Shown here: positions 51,584-60,890 of the stretch, in pieces
Layout: every line of letters begins with the position of its first letter
How positions within the stretch are numbered: position 1 is the first letter of the stretch
From: Candidatus Vicinibacter affinis
Lineage (GTDB): Bacteria > Bacteroidota > Bacteroidia > Chitinophagales > Saprospiraceae
Direction: 5' to 3'
Length of the DNA: 64,000 bases
Assembly (NCBI GenBank): GCA_016714365.1
Contig: JADJNH010000008.1
Location: 4,255-68,254, forward strand
The notes under the pieces: model-generated
Told to the model about the DNA's origin: nothing
What the model saw: only the letters and a program-made list of their open reading frames with translations
Database searches by the model: none
Translations under genes and position numbers: made by a program

Positions 51584-51928
51584 ATGGAATGGATAACAAC
51601 CAAACAAATACAAAGTTCTGATGGTAAAACGGAAAGTATACGATGTGAACTATGGCTAAACTTTGAGCCAACACAATGGAATAAAAAAACAAAGTCGCCT
51701 GTTTTGGAAATATATTTCTATGATAAAAAAGTAGAAGGTGGTTGGTGGATTGACAATGCAAAAACAAAATGGTATGTGCATCCACCGCAAAAGCAATGTG
51801 AAATAAAATTCACTTATTTTCAAAGACAACCAATTGAAAAGTTTTATTCAAGTGAAAAGAAAATACCATATAATGATTTCAAGATTGGATTTTTGCAAGA
51901 AGAAAGCAATAGAAATATTTACAAGTAA
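51584..51928 (+). CDS. Hypothetical protein, 114 aa (candidate cassette gene 1)
   Basis: A 114-aa protein with a Trp-rich middle (RCELWLNFEPTQWNKKTKSP; EGGWWIDNAKTKWYV). No family recognised. Its composition is AT-rich. It lies between palindromic elements A and B as one self-contained gene without close spacing to neighbours. Confidence 0.5.
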   Translation: MEWITTKQIQSSDGKTESIRCELWLNFEPTQWNKKTKSPVLEIYFYDKKVEGGWWIDNAKTKWYVHPPQKQCEIKFTYFQRQPIEKFYSSEKKIPYNDFKIGFLQEESNRNIYK

Positions 51929-51974
51929 ACTAAATGACATCGTTTTGCAGTGCGGTGGAAAAATTTAATTTGCT

Positions 51975-52107
51975 TATAACGGTTTGCAGCTAACCGAAGG
52001 CAGGGAATTTAACCACAAAACAACAATGGAACCACGAAACTTGAACATAGCACAAAACTTTCTTAGGAGCAGTAAACCCCTGCTTTTGGTTAGGTGCTGT
52101 TATACGC
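51975..52107 (+). repeat. attC-like palindromic element B
   Basis: Left arm 51975-52005 (TATAAC near its start, CTAACCGAAGGCAGGG at its end) and right arm 52077-52107 (CCCCTGC, TGGTTAGGTG, GTTATACGC) are imperfect inverted repeats with a bulge and a 71-base spacer. Outer cores TATAAC and GTTATA fit the paired R sites of attC elements. It lies 46 bases after cassette gene 1. Confidence 0.5.
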
Positions 52108-52149
52108 TGCCCTTATTGAATGATTATTAACAACTTAAATATAAATAAA

Positions 52150-52473
52150 ATGGAATTACAAGAAAAAAGAGAAAAAATTGCAATGCTTGGTGGTTATAAA
52201 TTAATCACAAACTTTCCACCTCACGTTTGGCAAAACTCCTACAAAAAACTAACAAGCATATCTTTTGACAAAGACAAAATGTTTGGTGATTTGATTAGGA
52301 TAGTGGATGATTTGGAGCATAGCCACGATTTAATAATTGAAGTTAAAAGAAGTCAATGCACAATTAAGAAAATGCACCTTACAAGCAATAAGACAATAAT
52401 TGATGTTGATGGCGAAGGGTCAAAACAAACTGCAATTTTTGAAGCACTATGTCAACTCGAAGTCGGTCTTTAG
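52150..52473 (+). CDS. Hypothetical protein, 107 aa (candidate cassette gene 2)
   Basis: A 107-aa protein from the ATG at 52150 (MELQEKREKIAMLGGYKLIT; HDLIIEVKRSQCTIKKMHLT). No family recognised. Its stop lies 4 bases before the next palindromic element, as in integron cassettes. Confidence 0.5.
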   Translation: MELQEKREKIAMLGGYKLITNFPPHVWQNSYKKLTSISFDKDKMFGDLIRIVDDLEHSHDLIIEVKRSQCTIKKMHLTSNKTIIDVDGEGSKQTAIFEALCQLEVGL

Positions 52474-52477
52474 GGTT

Positions 52478-52576
52478 GCGTATAACGGTCGGGTATATGC
52501 TAGGTTGGGGATTTCGGAGACGAAATTTTCAATCGAAGCACAATGACCCCAATCTTGCATATACCTTGTTATAGCC
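52478..52576 (+). repeat. attC-like palindromic element C
   Basis: Left arm 52478-52510 (GCGTATAAC at its start, GGTATATGCTAGGTTGGGG at its end) and right arm 52547-52576 (CCCCAATCTTGCATATACC, then TTGTTATAGCC) are inverted repeats with small bulges and a 36-base spacer. The outer cores TATAAC and GTTATA match those of element B. This is the clearest of the set. Confidence 0.6.
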
Positions 52577-52615
52577 AGTGCTTTTTATTAATTAAACAAT
52601 TAAAATAAATAATAT

Positions 52616-52825
52616 ATGAACTCAACAGACAAAGCAAGTCAAATGATAATTGACTTACAGGATAAAAACGTAAAACTAAGAATTGGTCTTGGAAAACTAT
52701 TGCAGATTTGCAAGAATACAAAAATGAATGAAGAATCAGAAAGTTGGAATCATTTTATGGGACTTGCTCAACAAATGATGGATGAAACAGACCCAAATGG
52801 TAAATGGAACGGTATTCGTCTTTAG
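52616..52825 (+). CDS. Hypothetical protein, 69 aa (candidate cassette gene 3)
   Basis: A 69-aa helical protein (NSTDKASQMIIDLQDKNVKL; LQICKNTKMNEESESWNHFM). No family recognised. Its stop is followed closely by the left core of element D. Confidence 0.5.
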   Translation: MNSTDKASQMIIDLQDKNVKLRIGLGKLLQICKNTKMNEESESWNHFMGLAQQMMDETDPNGKWNGIRL

Positions 52826-52831
52826 CATTGG

Positions 52832-52861
52832 CTATAACTGCTAGCGGCATGAGCAGTAGCG
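52832..52861 (+). repeat. Shorter attC-like element D
   Basis: CTATAACTGCT (from 52832) is followed by a small inverted repeat, CTGCT at 52838-52842 and AGCAG at 52852-52856. The right half (GTTATA core) seen in B and C is missing, so it may be a decayed or partial site. Confidence 0.3.
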
Positions 52862-52896
52862 GATTTGAAACACAAAACTTTAAATAACAGATAATT

Positions 52897-53699
52897 ATGA
52901 TAGTAGAACAAATGTTGAATAACGCACCGAAACCGCTATTGCACATAGCCGATGTTAGTGGCAGTGCTTTGTTCAATGCGGACTGTATGGATATTTTACC
53001 TCTTATTCCTGATAAATCGGTTCAACTTATTTTGGCAGATTTGCCTTATGGAACGACTGGATGCAAGTGGGACAGTATAATACCATTTGAGCCACTTTGG
53101 GAGCAATACGAAAGGATTATTAAAGACGATGGGGCAATAGTATTGTTTGGCTCACAACCATTTACAAGTGCATTAATAATGAGCAACCCAAAACTTTTAA
53201 ATATGAGTGGGTGTGGGAGAAAAGCAAAACTTCAAACTACGTTCATTGCAAATACCAACCATTAAAAGCACACGAAAATATTTTGGTATTTTCTAAATAT
53301 CCATCTGCTCAAAACTCCGCTAAAAAAAATATGATTTACAACCCACAATTTACAATGGCAGAACCATACAATAAAGGAAAGGTTAGTAATTCAAATGGTG
53401 TTTTGACAGGTGGAAGAAAAGAAAGGGTTGAAGTAAAAAGTTTGGATGGTAAGCGATACCCACGAAGCGTTCAGTATTTTAGAACTGCTGAATGTGAAAA
53501 TCAAGTTCATCCTACTCAAAAGCCACTTGCTTTATTAAAGTTTTTGGTTGCTTACTCAAATGAAGGAGAAATAGTGTTAGATAATGTAATGGGTAGCGGA
53601 ACTTGTCCACTTGCAGCTAAAGAGTTGAACCGTTCTTTTATTGGAATTGAAAAAGAGGTAAAATATTATGATTTGGCAGTTGCTCGTGTGTTCGGGTAG
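52897..53699 (+). CDS. DNA adenine/cytosine-N4 methyltransferase, frameshifted (candidate cassette gene 4)
   Basis: The first part has LILADLPYGTTGCKWDSIIP (motif IV, DLPY) and WEQYERIIKDDGAIVLFGSQ. The frame breaks at a T-run at 53195-53198; adding one T gives KLFKYEWVWEKSKTSN and continues to HPTQKPLALLKFLVAYSNEG and NVMGSGTCPLAAKELNRSFI (motif I) to 53699. The intact protein would be about 267 aa. It resembles other short phage and integron-borne methyltransferases. Most likely the break is a sequencing error. Confidence 0.78.
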
Positions 53700-53704
53700 C
53701 ATTG

Positions 53705-53759
53705 CCACTAACTACTTATATGCACACCTTTAGTAAACATATACAACGTATTTTGTCGG
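53705..53759 (+). repeat. Possible attC-like element E
   Basis: CACTAAC, ACTTATATGC, then CATATACAACG form a weak inverted repeat (TATATG with CATATA). It stands just after the methyltransferase stop, in the position expected for a cassette site, but is the weakest of the set. Confidence 0.25.
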
Positions 53760-53801
53760 ATATGAACATATTAAAAAATTAAATCACAATTAAATAAAAA
53801 A

Positions 53802-54011
53802 ATGAGTACAATAACTTTAGAATGCAATGTTACCGAGTTTGACATAATTCCTAAAAGAAAAAACGATGAAAATGTTTTTGCAATAAACAATAACTGTTTG
53901 ATTATAAATCTTATGGATTCAAGAAAAGATAAAATTTTAACACAAACTGAAATCTCAAAAGAAGATGCTGTCGAACTTGCAAAATTAATTTTTCTAAAAT
54001 ACAATAATTAA
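53802..54011 (+). CDS. Small hypothetical protein, 69 aa
   Basis: A 69-aa protein with beta and helical parts (MSTITLECNVTEFDIIPKRK; TQTEISKEDAVELAKLIFLK). No family recognised. Begins the last small unit before the join. Confidence 0.45.
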   Translation: MSTITLECNVTEFDIIPKRKNDENVFAINNNCLIINLMDSRKDKILTQTEISKEDAVELAKLIFLKYNN

Positions 54012-54012
54012 A

Positions 54013-54228
54013 ATGAGTATATTTAAAAAATCATCAATGGAGTTAAATGTTCTAAGAACAGAAGATGGATATATTGATTTGCCAAAAGATATAATTTATA
54101 GATCAGGGGATCATATAATTATAAACGATAAAGAGTATGTAATTGAAATAGTGAAATACCATGTATATAATGGTAAAATATTTCAAATAACTTATATTCC
54201 TTTAAAAGATAATGCAACAACAAAATAA
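54013..54228 (+). CDS. Small hypothetical protein, 71 aa
   Basis: A 71-aa beta-rich protein (DLPKDIIYRSGDHIIINDKE; YVIEIVKYHVYNGKIFQITY). It begins 1 base after the previous stop. No family recognised. Confidence 0.5.
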   Translation: MSIFKKSSMELNVLRTEDGYIDLPKDIIYRSGDHIIINDKEYVIEIVKYHVYNGKIFQITYIPLKDNATTK

Positions 54229-54242
54229 ATTAAAACAAGTGA

Positions 54243-54497
54243 AAAGCGGTAATCGAAAAAAAGCAAATAAATAGACTTAATAAATTCGTTGAAAAATACA
54301 ACGAAAAGCTGTATGATGCATTTTGTGATAATCATAAAACAGGTAATTATATGGATTGGAAATCAATTAAAATACAAAAGATAATAGATTTTGCCACTAA
54401 GAAGTTAAAGCATAAAAATAATAACGGATATCAAACATACTGGACACTATTTATCCGATGGATAAAATTTAATAAATTATCTTATTCGCCAAATTAA
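54243..54497 (+). CDS. Hypothetical protein, about 84 aa, start unclear
   Basis: An open frame without a clear start runs to a TAA at 54495-54497 (RLNKFVEKYNEKLYDAFCDN; GYQTYWTLFIRWIKFNK). A GTG at 54240 would be in frame only if one A were removed from the first A-run. The rest is a plausible helical, basic protein. It is AT-rich. Confidence is low because the start is not resolved. Confidence 0.35.
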   Translation, partial: KAVIEKKQINRLNKFVEKYNEKLYDAFCDNHKTGNYMDWKSIKIQKIIDFATKKLKHKNNNGYQTYWTLFIRWIKFNKLSYSPN

Positions 54498-54512
54498 ACA
54501 ACCCATATCACA

Positions 54513-54535
54513 CCTGTCAGTTTAGACCTGACAGG
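54513..54535 (+). promoter_or_regulatory. Perfect 8-bp hairpin before the split gene
   Basis: CCTGTCAG (54513-54520) pairs with CTGACAGG (54528-54535) around TTTAGAC, followed by AAAACT. It stands 14 bases before the ATG at 54549 and may be a regulatory site. There is no T-run. Confidence 0.45.
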
Positions 54536-54548
54536 AAAACTATAAGAC

Positions 54549-54811
54549 ATGAGAATATCCGGCTTCTACGCTAATCTCCAGGGCGAGATAATTGAGATAG
54601 TGGACCAACCACTCACCAAGTACAACAAACACGTATGGCCCACAAGAGAACAAGCGGAGGGCGCAATGGCATTGGCTGAGTGTATATGAGACTTTACCAT
54701 TTGGAATTCCCAGGAAAACAAACTGAGGAAATTCTCAAACCGAAAAAGTGGCCCGAATTTTCAAAGAAGCATTTGGACCTATTCATTAAATCTCTACCGT
54801 TATTTATCTAA
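54549..54811 (+). pseudogene. Small hypothetical gene, N-terminal part plus second copy of the C-terminal part
   Basis: Residues 1-38 (MRISGFYANLQGEIIEIVDQ and on) run from 54549 to the join at 54662. The continuation 54663-54811 is the indel-bearing second copy of 1-147. The complete 86-aa protein is best read as 54549-54662 followed by 1-147. Confidence 0.55.
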
Positions 54812-54952
54812 AAATATTTTTGCACAACCCATTGATATTAAATAAATTCTTAATATTTTTGCAGACACTTCTTGACTATAGAAAGCACTTAAAGAAACAC
54901 TTTTGGTATGGCTGTTATTTAGCATTATATACCTAATTGTTGTTTTGATTGT

Positions 54953-55911
54953 ATGAAAATAGCTTAACAATTCCGGGATTTTCGGCTCACGGAGGAATAA
55001 ATGTTATTTTAGAATGGGCAAATAGATTGTCCGAATTTCATGAAGTGACATTGATAACTTCTAAGTTGGGAAACATCAATGGTATCCATTGGAGAGAGGC
55101 TGTCAAAGTCACTACTGATATTTATTTAAGAAATATGACTGCCTGATAATTTGCAGTCCACACATTCTTTTTACTGGAAAGCAAACATCTTCCTGAAGTG
55201 TTTTGTGTTTATGCAGATGTTGGAGGACAAATTTAAGCCTCAAGACATTGTTTGGCAAAGAGCGTGTAAAGCATTTTACAATGCTAATACCCGATGTTTT
55301 ATATATCGGAATGGAATTATGAGAAGAAATCAAAAGATCAAACGACCAGGATGTTTATTTAGGAAATGGAGTGAACTTTGATTTATTCCCTTTGGAGACT
55401 CCCGAAAAAGAAAATGTGATACTTGTTGAAGGGTGGGAGCCAAGCAATCCTACAAAAGACGTGGATTACGTGGGGGCAAGAGTGGCAAAGGAACTCAAAA
55501 AATTGTATGGCTGTAAAGTTCTTGTTTATTCTCAATTGCCTTGCAAAGAGTACATGGAAGTCCCTGACGAATATCATGTTAAACCAAATTTGGAAACATT
55601 GAACAGTCTTTATCGGAGGGCCAAGATTTTCATCAAGGCTACAAAATGTGACGCAAGAAGCACCGCACCACTTGAGGCAGCAACAAAGCAATGTGTTGTA
55701 GTTCGTGGAATTGACAGAGGGGATGATGATTTAGACGTAAGCAATTGTTACAAAAACAGATTACAATTTTCAGCACGTTTTAAATTCGGCTAAGTTCGCT
55801 TTGAAAATTACTTGCATGGAATTTTGAAGGCTCAGGAATTGCAAAAGAAATATAGTACAATTCGACTGGCCCTATATGATGGGAATTGTAAATGAAGAAA
55901 TAAGCAAATAA
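54953..55911 (+). pseudogene. Second copy of the GT4-like glycosyltransferase, frameshifted elsewhere
   Basis: Several indels break the first 400 bases, but 55371-55770 is intact and reads LVEGWEPSNPTKDVDYVGAR then the C-terminal half, including the Trp codon where the first copy has TGA. Near 54970-55070 many third-position changes match real divergence. Confidence 0.7.
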
Positions 55912-55928
55912 TTTAAAATCAATAAAAA

Positions 55929-56264
55929 ATGGAACAGAAAATTAATGAAATCGAATTGAACGGCATTAAATATGTGCCAAAAGACAGCATTTTAAAACCT
56001 GAATTTACAGGCGACATTAAAATAGTTGTATTACAGCGTGGATGGGTTTATATTGGTAGGTTTGAAAGAACCGGTAATGATTGTAAACTTCATAATTCAT
56101 ACTGCATCAGAACATGGGGAACTACCAAAGGATTGCAAGAACTTGTTAACGGAGCGACCTCAGCGACTAAATTAGACAAGTGCGAAGGCGTTGTAGAATT
56201 TGATTGGCTTACAGTAGTTCATACAATTACCGTAAATAAAGAATCATGGAAGCAAATCGGATAA
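55929..56264 (+). CDS. DUF6948-like protein, intact copy
   Basis: Reads the full 111 aa. CIRTWGTTKGLQELVNGATS then ATKLDKCEGVVEFDWLTVVH follows the part lost in the first copy. This is the better reference for the gene. Confidence 0.65.
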   Translation: MEQKINEIELNGIKYVPKDSILKPEFTGDIKIVVLQRGWVYIGRFERTGNDCKLHNSYCIRTWGTTKGLQELVNGATSATKLDKCEGVVEFDWLTVVHTITVNKESWKQIG

Positions 56265-56470
56265 ATATTAATTTCGAAGATTCACAAAATACATACGGGG
56301 ACGGGGACGGTTACGGTTACGGTTACGGGGACGGTTACGGTTACGGGGACGGGAACGGGAACGGTTACGGTTACGGTTACGGTTACGGGGACGGTTACGG
56401 GGACGGGGACGGGGACGGGTACGGGGACGTTACGAGGACGGGGACGGGTATTAAAAGAAAATATAAATGA
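56246..56470 (+). pseudogene. Second copy of the Gly-Tyr/Gly-Asp repeat gene
   Basis: The first 22 dipeptides match the first copy; small indels near 56420 to 56450 shift the frame into TRTGTGIKRKYK, so the end is altered. It shows the repeat tract is prone to change or misreading. Confidence 0.5.
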
Positions 56471-56931
56471 AAACTTTAATTTTAGGTTGTGGTTCCCATG
56501 TGAACACCAAAGAAAAGGACCACATATACTGTGATTTAAGACCTTATCAGAACGTGGATGTTGTTCATGACCTTGATGTTTACCCTTGGCCATTTGAAGA
56601 TAATTCAATTTTGAATATTTCAGCAGTCCACCTGGTAGAGCATTTAAAAAACGGATTATTGCCGTTCATGGATGAATGTTGGCGAATTCTCATGCCTGGG
56701 GGAGCATTGTATATTGAAACACCTTGTGCAGGGATGGACCCTGATTTGGAGTTTGCAGACCCCACTCATGTGAGATGTTACCGACCGTACACATTTACAA
56801 ATTATTTTCTTAGGTCTGGAAATTGGAAAGCTGAATTACACAACAAGAGCCTGGAATATACTTCATTTATCAGTTCGGAATCAGGCTCAAATAAGAATTG
56901 CATCATTGTTCACTGTAACGCAATTAAATGA
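56467..56931 (+). CDS. Second copy of the short methyltransferase
   Basis: Reads a full 154-aa frame. Residues about 118-143 differ from the first copy because of a pair of compensating indels (an extra G at about 56818 and a lost C at about 56874). One of the two versions is wrong in that stretch. Confidence 0.6.
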   Translation: MKTLILGCGSHVNTKEKDHIYCDLRPYQNVDVVHDLDVYPWPFEDNSILNISAVHLVEHLKNGLLPFMDECWRILMPGGALYIETPCAGMDPDLEFADPTHVRCYRPYTFTNYFLRSGNWKAELHNKSLEYTSFISSESGSNKNCIIVHCNAIK

Positions 56932-57557
56932 TTGGAATAGTTGCCATAATATACCAGGAAAAATATTGGAAGGAAACTGAACTCTTTTGGCTCAGACAAA
57001 CGACCCAGTTTATTTGGTTGACCGGAAAGGAGTTGGTTCAATGAGTGAGGCGTACAACACCGGGTTCAAAGAGGCAATGAAGGATAAGGAGTATGAATGG
57101 ATTTGGTTTGTCTCCAATGTGACTTTTAAAATTAAAGATTGGCAGAATATAAAAACCTGCCAATACTTTGACTGACTATGCAGCTATCAACCCGGTTTAT
57201 AATTCTGACCATGCCCATTTAAGGCCCGGACATTCTGAATTTTCAGTTTACGATATTCCATTTGTGGAGTTTACGGCCCCATTGGTTCGTGCCAGTGTAT
57301 TCCAAAGAAAACCCACTTGATGAAATGTTGCCTTATTGGGGACAAGACTTAGACTGGTCTTACAGGGTGAAACAGAACGGATGGAAACTGGCAGCCTGTT
57401 CAGAAATGGTTTTGGGTCATAGCTATATAAGGGAATCAGAACCCAACAAGATTACAGAGCAGAGGAAAAAATTAAGATTCCAAACTGATGCCGGAACCCA
57501 TAGAGACTGATTGAGAAATATGGACAAGATTGGAAAAGATTATTTGGCCAAAAATTA
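56928..57557 (+). pseudogene. Second copy of the GT2-like glycosyltransferase, frameshifted
   Basis: Indels in the first 60 bases, near 57155 and near 57300 and 57500 break the frame into pieces (56987-57175, 57262-57510). The sequence is otherwise almost identical to 2266-2901. Confidence 0.6.
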
Positions 57558-57561
57558 AAAT

Positions 57562-58199
57562 ATGCAACTTGACAAAACAGGAAGGGAAGAGAGGTTAACT
57601 TTTGGAAAGGATTTGTAAAACTCAAAGATTCTTTAACCCAATGGGTCCCGGAAATTAAGACCGAGGAATTAGATATGGGAGTTTACAGATTTCTGAGAGA
57701 TATGGATAATCCAAAAGTCTTAGGATGTCGGCTCCGGAGTGGTTTCAATTCTTAACGGAACGGTAAAGACCTTGACGCAGCAGACCCACTGGCAGAAGAT
57801 TATAAGCAGATATTTGACTATGAGGCTCACAGACTTATTCCACCGCTACCATTTGCCGGGAGAAGTTAGGGCAATTTCCAGATCAATACGATGTGGTTCA
57901 TGAGTAATGCCATTGATCATTCAGTTGATCCTCATGTTGTTTTTAAGAATTTGATTGATGCGACAAAGAACGGAGGGATTCATTATAATCCAGGGTTTTG
58001 AGAATGAGGCAATTTTGAAAATTACGAGGATTTCATCAATGGAATATCACCCAGGATGGGGGTTCATATTTACGTGCTGTAAGGAAGAATGAAAGACCAA
58101 GACAGTTAATTGATGAAAGGATTGAGCCATTTTCTATTCACAAAAAATAAATTTGAACACAAATCTTGGTTTGTATGGATAGCACAAAAAGTAGTATAG
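57562..58199 (+). pseudogene. Second copy of the 213-aa methyltransferase, frameshifted
   Basis: Many single-base indels (for example near 57590, 57640, 57725, 57765, 57870) prevent a long frame. The order of motifs matches 2905-3546. Confidence 0.6.
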
Positions 58200-58619
58200 A
58201 CACCTTATTAGTTGATTGTGATGGAGTTCTTACGGATGGAAAATGTACATGGACCACACCGGAGAAAAACCATTTAAGGCGTTTAACTCAAAGGACATCA
58301 GAGCCATCAGGGGAGATTGTGGCAATGGGAATCAGGGTTATAATTGTAACTGCAGATGATGGCAGCATCAATGCCAAATATGCCGGAGAAGGTGGGGAGC
58401 TGAATTGATTCAATCCAGGGACAAAGGAAAGTTGCCTTTTGAAAGTTTTGGTAAATTCTGGGTGGTATGTGATGATGTCTGGGACCCTTTAATGGCACTA
58501 AAGGCAGACAAAGTATTTTGTCCTATGAATGTTGATGCAAGTATTTTAAGACTAGCCCAACCATAATTCAAAACAAGGAGGTGAGGGCGTTATCGCTGAG
58601 GGTGGTAAGATGGATTTAG
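58175..58619 (+). pseudogene. Second copy of the KdsC-like phosphatase, frameshifted
   Basis: LLVDCDGVLTDGK is retained, but a lost G near 58240 and further indels break the frame. Otherwise the same as 3522-3965. Confidence 0.6.
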
Positions 58620-59310
58620 TTTATGTCTTGGGATCGGGTTCAAGATGGGGGGGATAACGAGCTGAGATATTCCTGAGATCGGTTGAGAAGTATTTAACCG
58701 GCGAGACAAAATTTTCCTTGTTGGAAATAAGCCGGATTGGGTCAAAAACGTGACGCATATTCCAAGCAAGATATACCATGCAAAGAGTGTTCGATTAAGG
58801 AAAAGATTTTAGCAGCCTGTTACGATCATAGACTCAGTGAGGACTTTTTTTTTGAATGATGATCATATTTTTTACAAAAACAGAAACATATGAAATAAAA
58901 TCGTATTTTTACGGCACACTAAGCGAATGGATTAACCGAAGATCACCGAAGGAAAGGTATTTCAGATGCCTTTCAAACGCCAAGGCAGAATTAGAGCGTT
59001 TCGGGTTGCCCACTTACCATTTTGATATACACGTTCCGATTGTTTATAACAAAACCCGTTTCATTCAGGCAATGGATACCTACAACTGGAATCTTACTGA
59101 GGGAATGGTAATAAAATCACTCGAGGGGAACACCCTTTTTGAAAACCCTGTAGAGTATTTGGACTGCAAGATAAACGAAGGAATAAATTTGGAGCAAATC
59201 GAAAAAGGGTGAAAGGTAGATTTTGCTTTTCATTTGGCGACAAGGGGTTGAATATGCACTTAAAATACTTTCCTGAATAAGAATTTTTAGACCCATCGAA
59301 ATATGAATGA
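58610..59310 (+). pseudogene. Second copy of the Stealth-like transferase, frameshifted
   Basis: The middle 58856-59212 is intact (ETYEIKSYFYGTLSEWINRR and on), but indels near 58650-58720, 58765, 58850 and 59207 break the ends. Confidence 0.6.
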
Positions 59311-59582
59311 GTTTATATTTTGCAATCGGTTTATTTTCGGGAATATTATTAGCGTGGTTTAAGAGTTGGTTGAAGGAATTTCTTGAAAAGATGGACGAAT
59401 ACGACCCTTGGAATCAATACTTAAAATTTTATAAAATGGCACAGAGCAGAGTTAAAAAGAAAAGGAGAAAAAGAAGTAAAAGCCCAAGTATGGCTAACGC
59501 AACACAGCGTAAGAAATTTGATCGAAACGCAAAGAGAGCCGGAATGAGTTTGACTGATTATTTTGTGGAAAGATGTTGCTAA
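59303..59582 (+). pseudogene. Second copies of the 40-aa membrane gene and the RHH-like gene, fused by an indel
   Basis: A T added after CAATAC removes the stop of the first small gene and joins it to the second in one 91-aa frame from 59307. Further indels corrupt the basic start of the RHH-like gene. In the first copy they are two genes (4656-4778, 4790-4939). Confidence 0.5.
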
Positions 59583-59671
59583 ACGGGAATTGTGATTTGA
59601 CTTTTTCATTTACTCCCCTGGTGTTATCATGATCTACATCAGGAGGTTTTAAAGATTGAAAATTTGGAGAA

Positions 59672-60546
59672 ATGAAAACGGCAACATTAATTAAAAGGAC
59701 ATTTTTGTTTTTATTGCCACAGCATTACCATTGTTGTGCGAGAGGGTTATAAAAATTACACAACAACAAAGCCGAAATGAATTTGTAGAGACTTCGTTAG
59801 AAGTAATGCTTTTTTACTCGGTTTGTTTTATGGTGAATTTTACCAATGGTTTGAAACCCACACCGACCCAATAATAAAGAAGGTGCAGGATTTTTTAATC
59901 GAAGAAATAATGGGTTATGATTGACGATTATACAAGGAAGAAAGTGTATAAATTACAGGAAAGGTACAGAAACTTGAATCTGAAAATGAAATGCTTAAAA
60001 GGAAAATTGTTGACATAATGCACATTTTTAGTGATGTTTTATTTCATCAAAAAAGTTTCAAATGAAACAGTTGCAAGGTTATCAAATTTAAAAATTTTTG
60101 AGTAATGGATGATTTACCAAAGTGTTTATATTTGTTATGTTGTGGTTTAGTTTGATATTAATTATTGAGTTTGTAGTTGATTACTATTATAAAAAGACAA
60201 AATGACAGCAACACGATTGAAGGCTTATCCGTTGCGGTAATCGTAATTTATGCAGGAATCCTTATTGCGGCATTTAGCGGAGAGGATGAGCCAAATTAAC
60301 CAAATTGTTGAACCCACCGAAATGGTATTAAAACGTCTAAACCAATGGAAACAATAGTCACCATAATAGTTATATCACTGTTTGCGCCCGTCTTGAACGC
60401 ATTCAAAGTAAACAGCGATCAATCCTCAATGCAGAGGCAACTGGAATCACAACACCAACAAATACAAGCACTCCAAAGCAAGATTGGCAGCATTAGAGCC
60501 AAAGGATGAGATAGACCAATTCATGGACAAAATCAATAAAATATAA
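59672..60546 (+). pseudogene. Second copies of the tiny membrane and coiled-coil genes
   Basis: This stretch corresponds to 5029-5903. Individual starts are at 59672, 59917, 60105, 60202, 60286 and 60345. Indels break the first four frames and the last one (an added C near 60474); the 23-aa frame 60286-60357 stays open. Confidence 0.5.
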
Positions 60547-60816
60547 ATGAACATATCAGGTAAAATCCACAAGATATTTCCAGAAGAAAGGAAATCGGAC
60601 AAATTCACAATGAGAAACTTTGTCCTTGACACTGGCGCAAGGTATGGCAATCTTGTAATCTTCCAATTGACAAACGATAAATGCGACCTTGCCGACAAAG
60701 TAAAGCCAGGTGACAATGTTGATGTCTCATTCGACATTGTGGGCAATGAATCAAAAGAAAGGTTTTTCGTAAACCTGAACGCATTTAAGATTGAAAAGGA
60801 ACTAATCAGAGCCTAA
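60547..60816 (+). CDS. DUF3127-like protein, intact copy with variant sequence
   Basis: Reads 89 aa ending NAFKIEKELIRA. Compared with 5905-6162 it has many third-position changes (for example in YGNLVIFQ and SKERFFVNLNAFK) and a few amino-acid changes, so it comes from a related but different haplotype. Confidence 0.7.
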   Translation: MNISGKIHKIFPEERKSDKFTMRNFVLDTGARYGNLVIFQLTNDKCDLADKVKPGDNVDVSFDIVGNESKERFFVNLNAFKIEKELIRA

Positions 60817-60890
60817 AAGTATTTTAAACAAAATGCGCCTTAATATTCAGAAAAGGATTGATGAAGTGGTTTAAAAAAGAAACTTATTAA

